A program made the translations under genes and the position numbers. Below the pieces are notes generated by a model, which did no database searches, was not told where the DNA came from, and worked only from the letters and a program-made list of their open reading frames with translations. From assembly GCA_030429545.1 (NCBI GenBank), contig JAUIFF010000001.1, forward strand, positions 1 to 64,000: a DNA stretch of 64,000 nucleotides. Direction: 5' to 3'. Position 1 is the stretch's first letter. Every line of letters starts with the position of its first letter. Below are positions 9,332 through 18,902 of this stretch, one piece after another. This DNA is from Polyangia bacterium (GTDB lineage: Bacteria > Myxococcota_A > Polyangia > Nannocystales > Nannocystaceae).

Positions 9332-10993
9332 TCAGTTTGGGGTGGCGATGTGTGGTTGTGTGAAAAATAGGGCGCTGTCGGGTTGCTCGCCGCGTTGCTG
9401 GACCCTGCCCTGGGCAACAAGACGTCGCACGAGCATCCAAACCTGCATCGGCGAGGTATTCAGCTGCTGTGCGAGTTGCTCACAGGTTTGCGGTTTTGGG
9501 GTTGCGGCGAGGAGCTGCTGCAGCCGTAACCCAACCTCGATGCATCCACGTGCTGCTTTCTTACCGGCCTCGACACCGGGCTGATGGTAGGCGTTGATAT
9601 CGAGCATCTCTGCATATACACCAACTGTGCGCTCAAACAGGGCAATGACCGCCCCAAGACCTGCGGCGTCGAGTTGGTCGAGGACAATTGTCGCGCTGTG
9701 TCGGCCACGTTGCGTGAGGGCCGTGCGGGTTCCCTGGTAAAAGCCGTCGAGGCAGTCAGATGCTGTCACCCCCGGCTCAACCTCAATCGCTTCGTCTCCG
9801 GGCGCATCGGTCAGTACGCGGATAAAGCAGGCAAAGAAATCGTGCCGCCCGTCGCGAAGTTGCTGCACGTAGGCGTGTTGATCGGTCGAGCCTTTGTTGC
9901 CGTAGACCGTCAACCCTTGCCAAACTTCGCGTCCACTGCGGTCGAGTCGCTTGCCGAGCGACTCCATCACGAGTTGTTGAAGATAGCGCGAGAGTAGCTG
10001 GAGACGGTCTCGGTAGGGGAGCACGACCATGGCCCGACCGGGTTGTGCATACCAAAACGCTGCGAGCAGGGTAGCTGGGTTTTCTCGAATCGCGCGGCTG
10101 CGTGTCCACGCATCCATGCCGGCCGCGCCTGCCAAAAGTGCTTGTACATCGATTCCGAGCAGGGCCGCCGGTAGCAGGCCGACCGCCGAGCAGACACTGG
10201 TCCGCCCACCGACCCAGTCCCACATCGGAAACGTTGCCAGCCAGTCCTCGCGGACGGCGAGCTCCATCAGTTGACTGCCCACGCCAGTGACGGCGACGGC
10301 GTGTTTGGCAAAATCCCGACCCGCGTTGCCAAAGGCAGCCCTCGCCGTGAGCATGCCGTTGCGGGTTTCGACCGTGGAGCCCGACTTGCTGATCACCACC
10401 ACAAGTGTGCGGGCGAGGTCGAGGTCTTCGAGGATCCTGGCGTAGCCGTCGGGATCGGTGTTGTCGAACACGTGCAGGTTGAGCGGTGGCAGTGGGTCAC
10501 AAAGTGCATCTGCAAGTAACTGGACCCCAAGCGCCGAGCCGCCGATGCCAATCACGAGCAGCTCCGAGAACGGTCGGCTATCGGGCGGGCAGATGTCGCC
10601 TGTGTGGACCGCGGCCGCAAACTGAAGACAAGCGTCACGGGTTTGTTCGATCGCGGCCCGGGTGTCGGCATCGGGAGCGTACTCGGGCGCGCGGAGCCAG
10701 TAGTGCCCGACCCGTCGATTTTCGTCTGGGTTGGCGGTTGCACCCTCTTCGAGTGCTTGCATCGCTTCGAGGCCCGCCTCGAGTTTCGGTGCATGTTCGG
10801 CGATGTACGCGTCGCTCATGCCGGCGCAGGCGAGGTCGAGCTCGAGTCCGGTCGGACAGGCGCGGCGAACATGCCAGTTGAGGTAGTGCTTCCAGGTGCT
10901 GCGCTCCATCGGGGGGAGGCTACCGGTGAATGCGGCGGGATGGTACCGCTCGATGGCCGGCAAGAGCCGCGACTTGACCGGCTCGTCGCCCAC
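9332..10993 (-). CDS. pgi: Glucose-6-phosphate isomerase
   Basis: 553 residues. Interconverts glucose-6-phosphate and fructose-6-phosphate. The sugar-isomerase substrate loop GIGGSALGVQLLADAL, the GSTDQHAYVQQL active-site His motif and the C-terminal GVEAGKKAA lysine are all visible. The N-terminus (TWKHYLNWHV to GHYWLRAP) resembles cyanobacterial-type Pgi. A C-terminal extension of about 60 residues after the core looks like a small winged-helix segment. The GTG at 10993 is the furthest start; an ATG at 10909 (MERSTWK) is also plausible. Probably co-transcribed with the downstream APP1 fusion. Confidence 0.94.
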   Translation of the reverse strand: MGDEPVKSRLLPAIERYHPAAFTGSLPPMERSTWKHYLNWHVRRACPTGLELDLACAGMSDAYIAEHAPKLEAGLEAMQALEEGATANPDENRRVGHYWLRAPEYAPDADTRAAIEQTRDACLQFAAAVHTGDICPPDSRPFSELLVIGIGGSALGVQLLADALCDPLPPLNLHVFDNTDPDGYARILEDLDLARTLVVVISKSGSTVETRNGMLTARAAFGNAGRDFAKHAVAVTGVGSQLMELAVREDWLATFPMWDWVGGRTSVCSAVGLLPAALLGIDVQALLAGAAGMDAWTRSRAIRENPATLLAAFWYAQPGRAMVVLPYRDRLQLLSRYLQQLVMESLGKRLDRSGREVWQGLTVYGNKGSTDQHAYVQQLRDGRHDFFACFIRVLTDAPGDEAIEVEPGVTASDCLDGFYQGTRTALTQRGRHSATIVLDQLDAAGLGAVIALFERTVGVYAEMLDINAYHQPGVEAGKKAARGCIEVGLRLQQLLAATPKPQTCEQLAQQLNTSPMQVWMLVRRLVAQGRVQQRGEQPDSALFFTQPHIATPN

Positions 10994-11029
10994 CGGAATG
11001 GGCGCGAAGTTTATGTATGCGCACCGAGT

Positions 11030-11860
11030 TTAGCTCGGGACGTAGCAAGCCCCGATATGACCGAAACCTGGCGCAGGTTCACTGAATACGGGGTTGCACG
11101 ACGCCGGGGCCAAACATTCCGAGCCAGAGCTTTGGTCGCAGACGCTGGTACAGCAAAAGCCGGTGACCGACTGGCAACCGGGCACGAGCTCGCCCTGGCG
11201 GCAGACAAAGCCCTCGCTACAACCTCTACCCGATAGCGGGTCACAGGGATCCCCATCTATGCCGACATCGAACTCCGCTGGCAACACGCAACCGAACTGG
11301 TCGCCCGAAACCTGGCAGGTGAGAATACTCGGGCAGTTTGGGATCAGTGGATCACAGCTTTGGGCGCAATGCGGGACGCCTGTATGCGGGTTGTTGACGC
11401 AAACGCCCGCGCCGCAGTCGGAGCTGGTTTGGCAGCCACTGAGGCACAGGCCGGCCGTGCGATCGGGGTTCGAGTCTTGACACATGTACCCCTTGGGGCA
11501 CTCGTCCTGGCCATCGGCGGGGGAAGGTTCGCAGGTTTGAAACGGGTCGAGGGCACTGTCGTCGTTGACGCAATCGAATACGAAGTTGCTCTCGTTTTGG
11601 TACAGGCCCGTACACTTCTGTCCCGAGGGACATGAGTTCGGATCGCCTGGTTCGCAGTAGTAGAGAGGCTCCGACGGGGGCGCGACCCCGGTCGTCGACG
11701 AGTAGGTGTCGTTGCCGGTTGTGTCGGAATCGCTGTCGGGAAGAAAGTCTGGGTCGTTCGACGTGAACTCCGTGCGCGGGACCTGTTGGCAACCTGAGGT
11801 CGTGACGATGCCGGCAGCGATAGCTACCGCAAAGCCGAGACGAGCGAACGACAAGGGCAT
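11030..11860 (-). CDS. Cys-rich lipoprotein
   Basis: 276 residues from ATG 11860. The signal MPLSFARLGFAVAIAAGIVTTSGC has lipobox TSGC, followed by an Asp/Ser/Thr-rich linker. The remainder holds many Cys in spaced motifs (CPSGQKC, CPKGYMC, CLSGCQTSSDCGAGVC, CSEGFVC, CCTSVC), the pattern of EGF-like or Dickkopf-like disulfide-rich extracellular proteins frequent in myxobacteria. In-frame sequence upstream of 11860 overlaps the symporter gene and was not used. Function unknown; cell-surface location inferred. Confidence 0.8.
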   Translation of the reverse strand: MPLSFARLGFAVAIAAGIVTTSGCQQVPRTEFTSNDPDFLPDSDSDTTGNDTYSSTTGVAPPSEPLYYCEPGDPNSCPSGQKCTGLYQNESNFVFDCVNDDSALDPFQTCEPSPADGQDECPKGYMCQDSNPDRTAGLCLSGCQTSSDCGAGVCVNNPHTGVPHCAQSCDPLIPNCPSILTCQVSGDQFGCVLPAEFDVGIDGDPCDPLSGRGCSEGFVCRQGELVPGCQSVTGFCCTSVCDQSSGSECLAPASCNPVFSEPAPGFGHIGACYVPS

Positions 11861-11892
11861 GCCATAGGGTACACCGTGGGCGGGGCTGTTGG

Positions 11893-13371
11893 TTAGCCAA
11901 CGCGCGACCGTGGGGCCAACCAGGCGATTGCTATCGTCAACGTCGCCGTCAGCGGGATCCAATAGGTCCAGGGAATCGCAACCTCGCCCAGCACCAGCGG
12001 CTGGAGAAACAACAGGACACCCGCGAGCGAGCCCAAGGCCATGCCCGCGACACAGGAGCGGTCGCTGCCGCGGGTGCGCCCAAACAGGGCGACACACACG
12101 CCTCCCAACAGTCCACCGTAGATCACCGACATCGCCGACAGCGCTAACTCGACGAGGTTGAGCTCTGAGGTCGCCGAAATGACCTGCTGGTACCAAATAA
12201 ACCCCAGGGCCGTGGCGATGAGTGCTGCCGTGCAGGTGCCGGTGACACGTCGCAGGCGTTTGGGCGGGCTTTTGCCGGGAGCGATGTCGGTGATCCAGGT
12301 GGTCGCCAGCGCATGGATAGCCGAGTCGAGGCTCGACATCGCGGCCGCAAACAGGCCGGCGAACACAAGACCGCGTAGACCAACCGGCATCAGCGTAGCC
12401 GCGAATTGGGCAACGACCCGTTGGTCGTCGGCAACAGCAGCAACGCCAGGGTCGAGCCCCATGCCGGCCGTGTACAGTGCCCAAAGACATGTCCCAAGAA
12501 ACAAAAATATAACCGCGAGGGGGATCGTGAGCACCCCGCTGGCAACAACCGCGATCGCGCCGCCCGAGCGATTTTTGGTTGTCAGTAGTCGCTGCACAAG
12601 GTCCTGGTCGGTCCCCTGGGCCGCCAGCGCCAAAAACAAACCACCGATAAGCGCCGGGCCCAGCGAGCGCGAAGACTCAAAAATAGGTGTTTGTACAATG
12701 GTTGTCTTGCCGGCCTGGGTCGCTACCGTGTAGAGCTCGGCGAGGTCGAGCCCCGTGAGCGGTAGGGCCACCCAAACGCATGCCACGGCCGCGACGATAA
12801 ACAGGCCCGCCTGCAGGATGTCGGTCCACATCACCGAGCGAATACCGCCGCTGCCGGTGTAGATGCCCGCGACCAGGCCGGCGACGAGGATGGACCCCGA
12901 CAGCGGGAGCCCGGTGGCCACGCTGAAGGCCAGGCCAGCGAGGTACAGGCGCACACCCGAGGCGAGTAGTCGGCCGAGCAAAAACAGGGCTGCGGCCAGG
13001 CGACGGCTCGACGGCCCGACCCGCTGGCCAAACACTTGATACACCGTCACCAGTTCAAGTGCCGCGTAGCGGCGTATCATTGCATATGCCACAATAATCC
13101 GGCCAATGAGTGCTCCTACAAGTAATTGGAGATAGGACCAGTCGCCGGTGAATCCAGCATGTGGGACGCCCAAAAATGTCGCGGCCGACAGCTCGGTGGC
13201 GAGCAGCGAGCCGGTGGCGACCCATGTCGGCATCGCCCGGTTTGCGACCGTAAAGGTCGTGACGCGGCCCGGGTCAGACCGCGCAACTCGTAGTCCGATC
13301 CACAGTACAAGACCGGCATAGCCGGCGATCACAAGCCAGTCTGCGGCGAATAGTCCGGCGGGCTGCATCAT
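11893..13371 (-). CDS. Sodium:solute symporter family transporter
   Basis: 492 residues with about 13 hydrophobic segments over the whole length. The N-terminal WLVIAGYAGLVLWIGLRVARS and the segment around MPTWVATGSLLATELSAATFLGVPHAGF match the SSSF (solute:sodium symporter) family, in which this region forms part of the Na+ and substrate path. LAAQGTDQDLVQRLLTTKN is also characteristic of the family, including sialic-acid and sugar carriers. The substrate cannot be read from sequence. It sits 32 nt upstream of the Cys-rich lipoprotein in a long minus-strand run. Confidence 0.9.
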   Translation of the reverse strand: MMQPAGLFAADWLVIAGYAGLVLWIGLRVARSDPGRVTTFTVANRAMPTWVATGSLLATELSAATFLGVPHAGFTGDWSYLQLLVGALIGRIIVAYAMIRRYAALELVTVYQVFGQRVGPSSRRLAAALFLLGRLLASGVRLYLAGLAFSVATGLPLSGSILVAGLVAGIYTGSGGIRSVMWTDILQAGLFIVAAVACVWVALPLTGLDLAELYTVATQAGKTTIVQTPIFESSRSLGPALIGGLFLALAAQGTDQDLVQRLLTTKNRSGGAIAVVASGVLTIPLAVIFLFLGTCLWALYTAGMGLDPGVAAVADDQRVVAQFAATLMPVGLRGLVFAGLFAAAMSSLDSAIHALATTWITDIAPGKSPPKRLRRVTGTCTAALIATALGFIWYQQVISATSELNLVELALSAMSVIYGGLLGGVCVALFGRTRGSDRSCVAGMALGSLAGVLLFLQPLVLGEVAIPWTYWIPLTATLTIAIAWLAPRSRVG

Positions 13372-13425
13372 TCACCCGTACGCACTCACGGCTGAGCGGG
13401 AGCTCGGTGGACCAAGTGGGGTGCT

Positions 13426-16410
13426 CTACTTGCCAAACGCACCCCAGGGGAGCACCGTATCGAGTTTGACCTCGGTAATTGGGGCGATGGCCTTGAGCTT
13501 TTCGAGGTCAATCTTTTGCCGGTCGCCGACGATGGTGAGGATCACCGGGGCAGCCTTAAACGTTTCGGCGAAACCCTCAACTTGTTGTATCGTCATGTTT
13601 TGGATCTGTTCGCGTTCCCACGGGCGTGGGTCCTGCTGTTCGCCGCGACGATCCCAACTTTGCACCCAATAGACGATCCAGCGCGGGTCGATCCTGCTGG
13701 CGCGGTAGTCCTGCTCAACACTTTCGCGTGTTGCCTGCAGGCGCCCATCATCGACCGGGCGGTCTTGGACGAGCTCGAGATAGGTCTTGAGGGCCTCCGG
13801 CGTTTTATCGCTTTGGGTGCCCATACCACCGACGAGGGCCCAGTCGTCGTCGGGTAGGCGGCCGGTCGCGGCATAGCCCCACGCTGAGTAGGCCAGGCCG
13901 CGGACCTCGCGGATCTCTTGAAACACCACGGCACTCATGTCCCCGCCGAAGTACTCGCTAAACAACTTTGCCGCCGGGCGTTTGTCGCGGGGCTGGTTGC
14001 CGATGGGGAACACCAGGGAAATGTTGGCCTTGGCCGTATCGCGGTGGAGAAAATAGATCTGCGCGCCCTGTTGCTTGCGGTAGCGGGTGACCCGTGGCGG
14101 TGCGACTTTTTTGTGGTTGGAGCCTAGCGCGACGATCGGCTTGATGTCGCTCGCAGAACGTGGCCCAAAGTACAGGGTGTGGTGTTGATGGTTGGCAAAA
14201 CCCGAGATCAACTTGCCCAGCTTTTTGACCTGAGCGCGCTTGATCTGTTTGTTGGAGGGCTCCTGGAGCACCGAGCTTTGCTTGCCGAACTTCGCGAATT
14301 CGGTGGTTGCACGGGCCAAAAAGCGCGAGTTGTCGGTGCGGTCCTTGCGTTGGCTAAGAACGTTTTTGTTGAGCTTTTTGAGGGTCTCCGGCGAAAGCTG
14401 GGGCGACGACAACCAGGTCTGGAGCAGCTTGACACTGGCCTCGAGGTTTTTGTCGACACCTGAGATTTCGACCCCGCTGTTGTCGGCGGTGCAGCTAAAA
14501 TCGATCGAGGTACCGAGGGCAAACAGTTGCTTTTGGAAGGCATCGGCCGACGTCTCGCCGGCGCCAGATTGCTCGAGTAGCTCAAATGCATGGCACAGCA
14601 GAGGCTGGGTGCGCGACCCAAAATCGAATGTATATTCAAGTGAAAACAGGTCGTTGCGGGTGTTGCGGGCGGCGATCATCGGGCCGGCAGGCAGTTGCTC
14701 ATGCACATAGTGTTCACCCTCAACGAGCCACTGCGGCTGCAGCTCCGTCGCCGGCATGGCGAGAATGTTCTTGGCGAACGGACTTTCGAGTTTGGGATCG
14801 ACCTTGAGCGGGGTGATCTTGGGTTTGTCGATTTTCGGTAGGTCTTGCTTGCCGTTTCGTTGGTACACAGCGAGGTAGTTGTCGCCGAGGTAGGTCCGGG
14901 CCACGCGGATGACATCCTCGCGGGTGACCTTGCGCAGGGCCTCGTCCTGGGCCAGTACGTCCTTCCATTCCATGCGGCTGACGAACGCGCTGGCCATCTT
15001 GCTGACGCGGCCAATCGCCGACTCGAGCCGCCGTTTGTCGCTGATATCTTGGTTGACGACGACTGCGTCAATATCGGCCTGGGTGAACTCGCCGGCCTGT
15101 AGGCGCGCGACCACGTCGCGTAGCAACTGCTCGACCTCCTCGTGGGATTGGCCTTCGCGGTTGGTTGCACGTACAACCCACATACCTGATTCGATATATC
15201 CCCGCAGGTAGCTACCGGCGTCCGGCACTTTTTGGGTGAGCTCGAGTTCGGTGTTGAGCAGGCCACTTGTCGAGTTGTCCATGAGCCAGTCCATCACCCG
15301 CAGCGCCGGGGCGTCGGGATGGTGGGTCGGCACCGTATGCCATGCCAGCATCACACCCTCACTGCCCTCGACCGTAACTTCGGTTTGATTGCGCCCGGCA
15401 AGCGGCGTGATTTGCCCGGGAGCGGGCTTTTCGAGGGTTTTGGGTTGCCAGGCCCCAAGGGTTTTTTCGAGGACCGGGAGCGCTGTTTCGGGGTCGATAT
15501 CACCGGCTAGCACAACAGCCATGTTGTTAGGGACATACCACCGGTGAAAGTAGTCGACCATGTCCTGGTAGGCGGGATTTTTTAGATGCTCCGAGGTTCC
15601 GATTGTCGGTTGCGTGCCATAGGGGTGGGTGGGGAACATCCCCAACATCAGGGCCTCGTCGGTGCGCGACCAGGGATTGTCGAGGGACAGGTTTTTTTCC
15701 TCGTAGACGGCTTCGATCTCGGTAAAGAATTGGCGAAAGCTCGGGTCGGCAAAGCGCTCGGCCTCGACGGTTGCCCAGGCTTCGAGGCGGTTGGACGGGA
15801 TGTCGGCGATGTATACCGTCTGCTCATCGCTGGTGAAGGCGTTGACTCCTTCAACCCCCATGCGTTTGTACATGCGGTCGAATTCGTTGGGGATCGCCAG
15901 GGCGCCCGAGGCCTGGTTTGCCTCGTCGAGTTGTTTGAGCAAAGCTTCGCGCTGGCTCGGGTCGTCGGTCTGGCGAAGTTGTGTGTACAACTCACCGACG
16001 CGTGCGAGGTGAGGTTGTTCGGCAGCGAAATCCTGGGTGCCAAACTCGTCTGTCCCCTTAAACAGCATGTGTTCGAGATAGTGGGCGAGCCCCGTCGAAT
16101 TGGCCGGGTCGTGCCGCGAACCAGCACGCACGGCGATCCAGGCATTGAACCGAGGTTTTTGCCGGTCGGTGCTAATATAGACGGTGAGACCGTTTTTGAG
16201 GCGGTGGACCGTGACACCCATTTTGTCGCCCGCGAGCGGGGTTGCATTGGGTGTTGGCAGTTCGGAGTTGGCAACGATCTGCGCCGGAGTTGTGGTGCTC
16301 GCGGGTTGCTCGACAGGCTGCTTTGGCGGCGTTGTCGATTGGGTTGGGGGATTGCAACCACTGGCGAGTAAACAGGCGACGACCGGGGAAACAAACGACA
16401 AAATACGCAT
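13426..16410 (-). CDS. M16 family zinc metalloprotease, lipoprotein
   Basis: 994 residues, the length of two fused M16 halves. The signal MRILSFVSPVVACLLASGC has lipobox ASGC (Cys19), then a Pro/Thr/Gln linker to about residue 60. The inverted zinc motif HYLEH (His110, Glu113, His114) is intact, with the distal Glu expected in YIADIPSNRLEAW to EAVYEEKN. The second half lacks an obvious HxxEH, as in pitrilysin-type enzymes where it is structural. Probably anchored to a membrane leaflet facing the periplasm or surface, where it degrades peptides. Confidence 0.93.
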   Translation of the reverse strand: MRILSFVSPVVACLLASGCNPPTQSTTPPKQPVEQPASTTTPAQIVANSELPTPNATPLAGDKMGVTVHRLKNGLTVYISTDRQKPRFNAWIAVRAGSRHDPANSTGLAHYLEHMLFKGTDEFGTQDFAAEQPHLARVGELYTQLRQTDDPSQREALLKQLDEANQASGALAIPNEFDRMYKRMGVEGVNAFTSDEQTVYIADIPSNRLEAWATVEAERFADPSFRQFFTEIEAVYEEKNLSLDNPWSRTDEALMLGMFPTHPYGTQPTIGTSEHLKNPAYQDMVDYFHRWYVPNNMAVVLAGDIDPETALPVLEKTLGAWQPKTLEKPAPGQITPLAGRNQTEVTVEGSEGVMLAWHTVPTHHPDAPALRVMDWLMDNSTSGLLNTELELTQKVPDAGSYLRGYIESGMWVVRATNREGQSHEEVEQLLRDVVARLQAGEFTQADIDAVVVNQDISDKRRLESAIGRVSKMASAFVSRMEWKDVLAQDEALRKVTREDVIRVARTYLGDNYLAVYQRNGKQDLPKIDKPKITPLKVDPKLESPFAKNILAMPATELQPQWLVEGEHYVHEQLPAGPMIAARNTRNDLFSLEYTFDFGSRTQPLLCHAFELLEQSGAGETSADAFQKQLFALGTSIDFSCTADNSGVEISGVDKNLEASVKLLQTWLSSPQLSPETLKKLNKNVLSQRKDRTDNSRFLARATTEFAKFGKQSSVLQEPSNKQIKRAQVKKLGKLISGFANHQHHTLYFGPRSASDIKPIVALGSNHKKVAPPRVTRYRKQQGAQIYFLHRDTAKANISLVFPIGNQPRDKRPAAKLFSEYFGGDMSAVVFQEIREVRGLAYSAWGYAATGRLPDDDWALVGGMGTQSDKTPEALKTYLELVQDRPVDDGRLQATRESVEQDYRASRIDPRWIVYWVQSWDRRGEQQDPRPWEREQIQNMTIQQVEGFAETFKAAPVILTIVGDRQKIDLEKLKAIAPITEVKLDTVLPWGAFGK

Positions 16411-16570
16411 GTCTGGCGGCTACTATACTCGAATCCGCAGGATTGCGCGTGCCCGATCCATACCCGTTACGGGCCATTGGTGTGAGCCTTACTCGATTGC
16501 CAAGCGAAACCCGTGTTCGAGTTCGGTAGTCGTCCGGCATTTCTGGGAAAATGTGTATACAGCGAAATCG

Positions 16571-17482
16571 CTAGCGGCACAGGCTCGCGCCATTTTGTAG
16601 CTCGCATGCGGAGGCGAGTGGCTCACCCGGGTTGTCGAGGCTCCAGCAACAGGGCAGCCCACCGTCTTCGCCATTGGGACAGGTTTCGCCGCTTCGCAGG
16701 CAACAGTCGAGCTCCTCGGGATCGGGGAACTCTAACTCGCACGAGTCGCTACAGGTGTATGTGCACCGAACCTTGTCGTCGGTGTTGCATACGGCTTGAC
16801 AGTGGGCGGCTTCGGTTGCGGCGTCTAGGGGGGCAGTTCCGTCGCAGTCTTCTTCGCGATCGAGCTTGCCACCGATCTCGAGAAACAGCGGCTCGGAGTT
16901 GATGATGTTGTTGCCGCAGTAGCTGCACGAGTTGCGGTTCCAGGTGCAGTCGGGGTTGCATTTGACGGTGCCGCCTGACCCATAGGGAATGCCGATGTAT
17001 GGGGAGCTGAGGTTGGTGCAGGTTTGCTCGGCGGCGAATTCATCGGCGTTTGGCTGGCGATAGTCGCACTCTTCGTCCTCGTCGAGGACTGTGTTGCCGC
17101 AGGTGTTGCAACCGGTGCGGTCGAGCTTGCAGTCGATACACCGGATCGTGCCACCGGCGATGCATCCCGCTCCCCCGAGGTTGTCCGAGTCGCATTCCTC
17201 ATCGCCGTCGATAATGCCGTCGCCACAAATCGAGCATTGGTCGGCCGAGTTGATGATCTGGCAACTGTCGGGGTCGCAGGCAGCATGGCCAAGGGGACGC
17301 GCTGTTTGGGCACAGGCGGACGCAAAACTGCTTGGGTCGCCCGGATCGCATGACTCACCGGCCTCGACATCGACATAGCCGTCGCCGCAGGCAACCCGGT
17401 GTTCGAGCTCCAATAGACAACCCGAGGCGATCGGTAGACCAAGCCCCAGACCCAGGGCTAGTAGCTGTCGACCCAACTGCAT
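16571..17482 (-). CDS. DUF4215-type Cys-rich lipoprotein
   Basis: 303 residues. MQLGRQLLALGLGLGLPIASGC is a lipoprotein signal (lipobox ASGC). The mature part repeats the Myxococcus Cys-rich unit CGDGxxDxxExCDxG: CGDGYVDVEAGESCD, CGDGIIDGDEECD, CGNTVLDEDEECD and CGNNIINSEPLF followed by REEDCD. The acidic, Cys-spaced repeats suggest calcium-binding disulfide modules on an exported protein. A further Cys cluster ends the protein. These repeats are enriched in myxobacteria and support the lineage inference; no enzymatic function is implied. Confidence 0.86.
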   Translation of the reverse strand: MQLGRQLLALGLGLGLPIASGCLLELEHRVACGDGYVDVEAGESCDPGDPSSFASACAQTARPLGHAACDPDSCQIINSADQCSICGDGIIDGDEECDSDNLGGAGCIAGGTIRCIDCKLDRTGCNTCGNTVLDEDEECDYRQPNADEFAAEQTCTNLSSPYIGIPYGSGGTVKCNPDCTWNRNSCSYCGNNIINSEPLFLEIGGKLDREEDCDGTAPLDAATEAAHCQAVCNTDDKVRCTYTCSDSCELEFPDPEELDCCLRSGETCPNGEDGGLPCCWSLDNPGEPLASACELQNGASLCR

Positions 17483-17529
17483 CGGTTACACCATACCGCA
17501 ACCTTGTCGCCGGTTGAAGGGCGTGACAA

Positions 17530-18315
17530 TTAGCCGGTGTGGGTGCGCCAAAATTCCGCAAGTACAATCGCAGTTGCACAGGAGACGTTGAGACTCTCGA
17601 CTTCTCCTGTACCTGGGATCTCGAGGTTGATGTCGGCGAATGCCTGGGCTTTCGGCGGCAGGCCGTCGCCCTCGGATCCAAACAAAACGATACTTCGGGG
17701 GGGAAGTGCCTGCGTGTACAGGTTTGACCCGCGATGCGAAGAAGTTGCCACGATCGACCACCCGGCTTTGCGGGCCTGTTGTAGTGGAAACGGTCCGGGG
17801 CGCACCGGCACGAGGTCGACGACTTCGCATCCCCCCTCGGCCGTCCGTGCCAGGGCGGGGGAAATGCTCAGCTGCTCACCCGAAGCGAGAATGGTGCGAA
17901 CGCCGAAATGCGCACAAATTCGGATAATGGCACCGAGGTTGTGGGGGTTTTGAACCCCGATCAAATAGACGACAACGGCCGGTCCTGGTTGCGCGAGAAT
18001 TTGCTTGAGTGACGGTGTGGGTCGTTCATCAACCCACAGGCACACGCCCTCATGGTGGCGTGAGTGCGTCAGTCGTTCGAGGTCCTCGGTCTCGACAATA
18101 TGGTAAGCAACATGGTTCTTCGCACAGACCTTTAATAAATCAGAAAACTCGCGCAGCCGGGGCTTCGTCAGGTAGACGCGGCGAACGTCATGCGGTCGCC
18201 GCTTCGCCACCGCAAGACATGCGTGTAGGCCACAAAGTCGGATCTCGGGACGGCGGGCTCGGCCGCGATTGGCCGGCCTGTGGCCGCGGTGTTCGGGATT
18301 GCGCGGGTCAGACAA
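17530..18315 (-). CDS. SpoU/TrmH-family 2'-O-ribose RNA methyltransferase
   Basis: SPOUT-fold methyltransferase of the TrmH/RlmB type. An N-terminal substrate-binding segment (LCGLHACLAVAKRRP to RRVYLT) precedes the catalytic domain with the three SpoU motifs: GVQNPHNLGAIIRICAHFG, IVLFGSEGDGLP and LNVSCATAIVLAEF. The knotted C-terminus binds S-adenosylmethionine. The start is uncertain because the frame stays open into the divergent ppa gene: TTG 18315 is chosen, GTG 18333 and ATG 18354 (overlapping ppa) are alternatives. rRNA or tRNA target not determined. Confidence 0.86.
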   Translation of the reverse strand: MSDPRNPEHRGHRPANRGRARRPEIRLCGLHACLAVAKRRPHDVRRVYLTKPRLREFSDLLKVCAKNHVAYHIVETEDLERLTHSRHHEGVCLWVDERPTPSLKQILAQPGPAVVVYLIGVQNPHNLGAIIRICAHFGVRTILASGEQLSISPALARTAEGGCEVVDLVPVRPGPFPLQQARKAGWSIVATSSHRGSNLYTQALPPRSIVLFGSEGDGLPPKAQAFADINLEIPGTGEVESLNVSCATAIVLAEFWRTHTG

Positions 18316-18348
18316 GGGCCCGGACCATAGCACGGTACACTGCCCGCG

Positions 18349-18900
18349 ATGCATCCGTGGCACGACATCTATGTCGACGATGAACTGTTGGAGGGCGGCT
18401 TTCCGGTTGTGATCGAAGTGCCCCAAGGCAGCAAAAACAAGTACGAGATCGACAAAGAAACCGGCTTTCTGCGTCTCGACCGCGTGCTCTACAGCGCCGT
18501 GCACTACCCGGCCAACTACGGGTTTATCCCCCGCACCCTGTGCGACGACGGCGACGCCCTCGATGTACTTGTACTCGCACAGGTCCCCGTACATCCCATG
18601 ACAATTGTCGAAGCTCGGGCCGTGGGACTCATGCGTATGCACGACGACAAGGGTGGAGACGACAAGATCATCGCGGTCAGTACCCGCGACCCTGCGGTTG
18701 CTGACTACCGCGAACAGTCCGAGCTCCCGAGCCACACCATGAAAGAGATCAAACGGTTTTTTGCCGACTACAAGGTGCTCGAGGGCAAGGAGGTCCGGAT
18801 CGAGGAGTTGCGCGGGGCCGCCGAGGCCAATGCCACGATCGTCGCCGCCCTCGAGATGTACCGCAAGTATCGCCGGGGTGAGCTACAGTCGGGGCACTAG
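18349..18900 (+). CDS. ppa: Inorganic pyrophosphatase (family I)
   Basis: 183 residues, normal for soluble family I enzymes. Hydrolyses pyrophosphate and pulls biosynthetic reactions forward in the cytoplasm. Visible active-site segments are EVPQGSKNKYEIDK, HYPANYGFIP and the metal-binding loop DDGDALDVLVL (DxDxxD). ATG 18349 gives a full-length N-terminus. Divergent from the SpoU gene with almost no gap; the methyltransferase gene starts 2 nt after the stop, suggesting an operon. Confidence 0.96.
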   Translation: MHPWHDIYVDDELLEGGFPVVIEVPQGSKNKYEIDKETGFLRLDRVLYSAVHYPANYGFIPRTLCDDGDALDVLVLAQVPVHPMTIVEARAVGLMRMHDDKGGDDKIIAVSTRDPAVADYREQSELPSHTMKEIKRFFADYKVLEGKEVRIEELRGAAEANATIVAALEMYRKYRRGELQSGH

Positions 18901-18902
18901 TT

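Noticed and set aside
18316..18735. N-terminal extension of the SpoU methyltransferase into ppa
   Set aside because: The extra residues are antisense to the ppa coding region; SpoU-family N-termini start near the chosen region.
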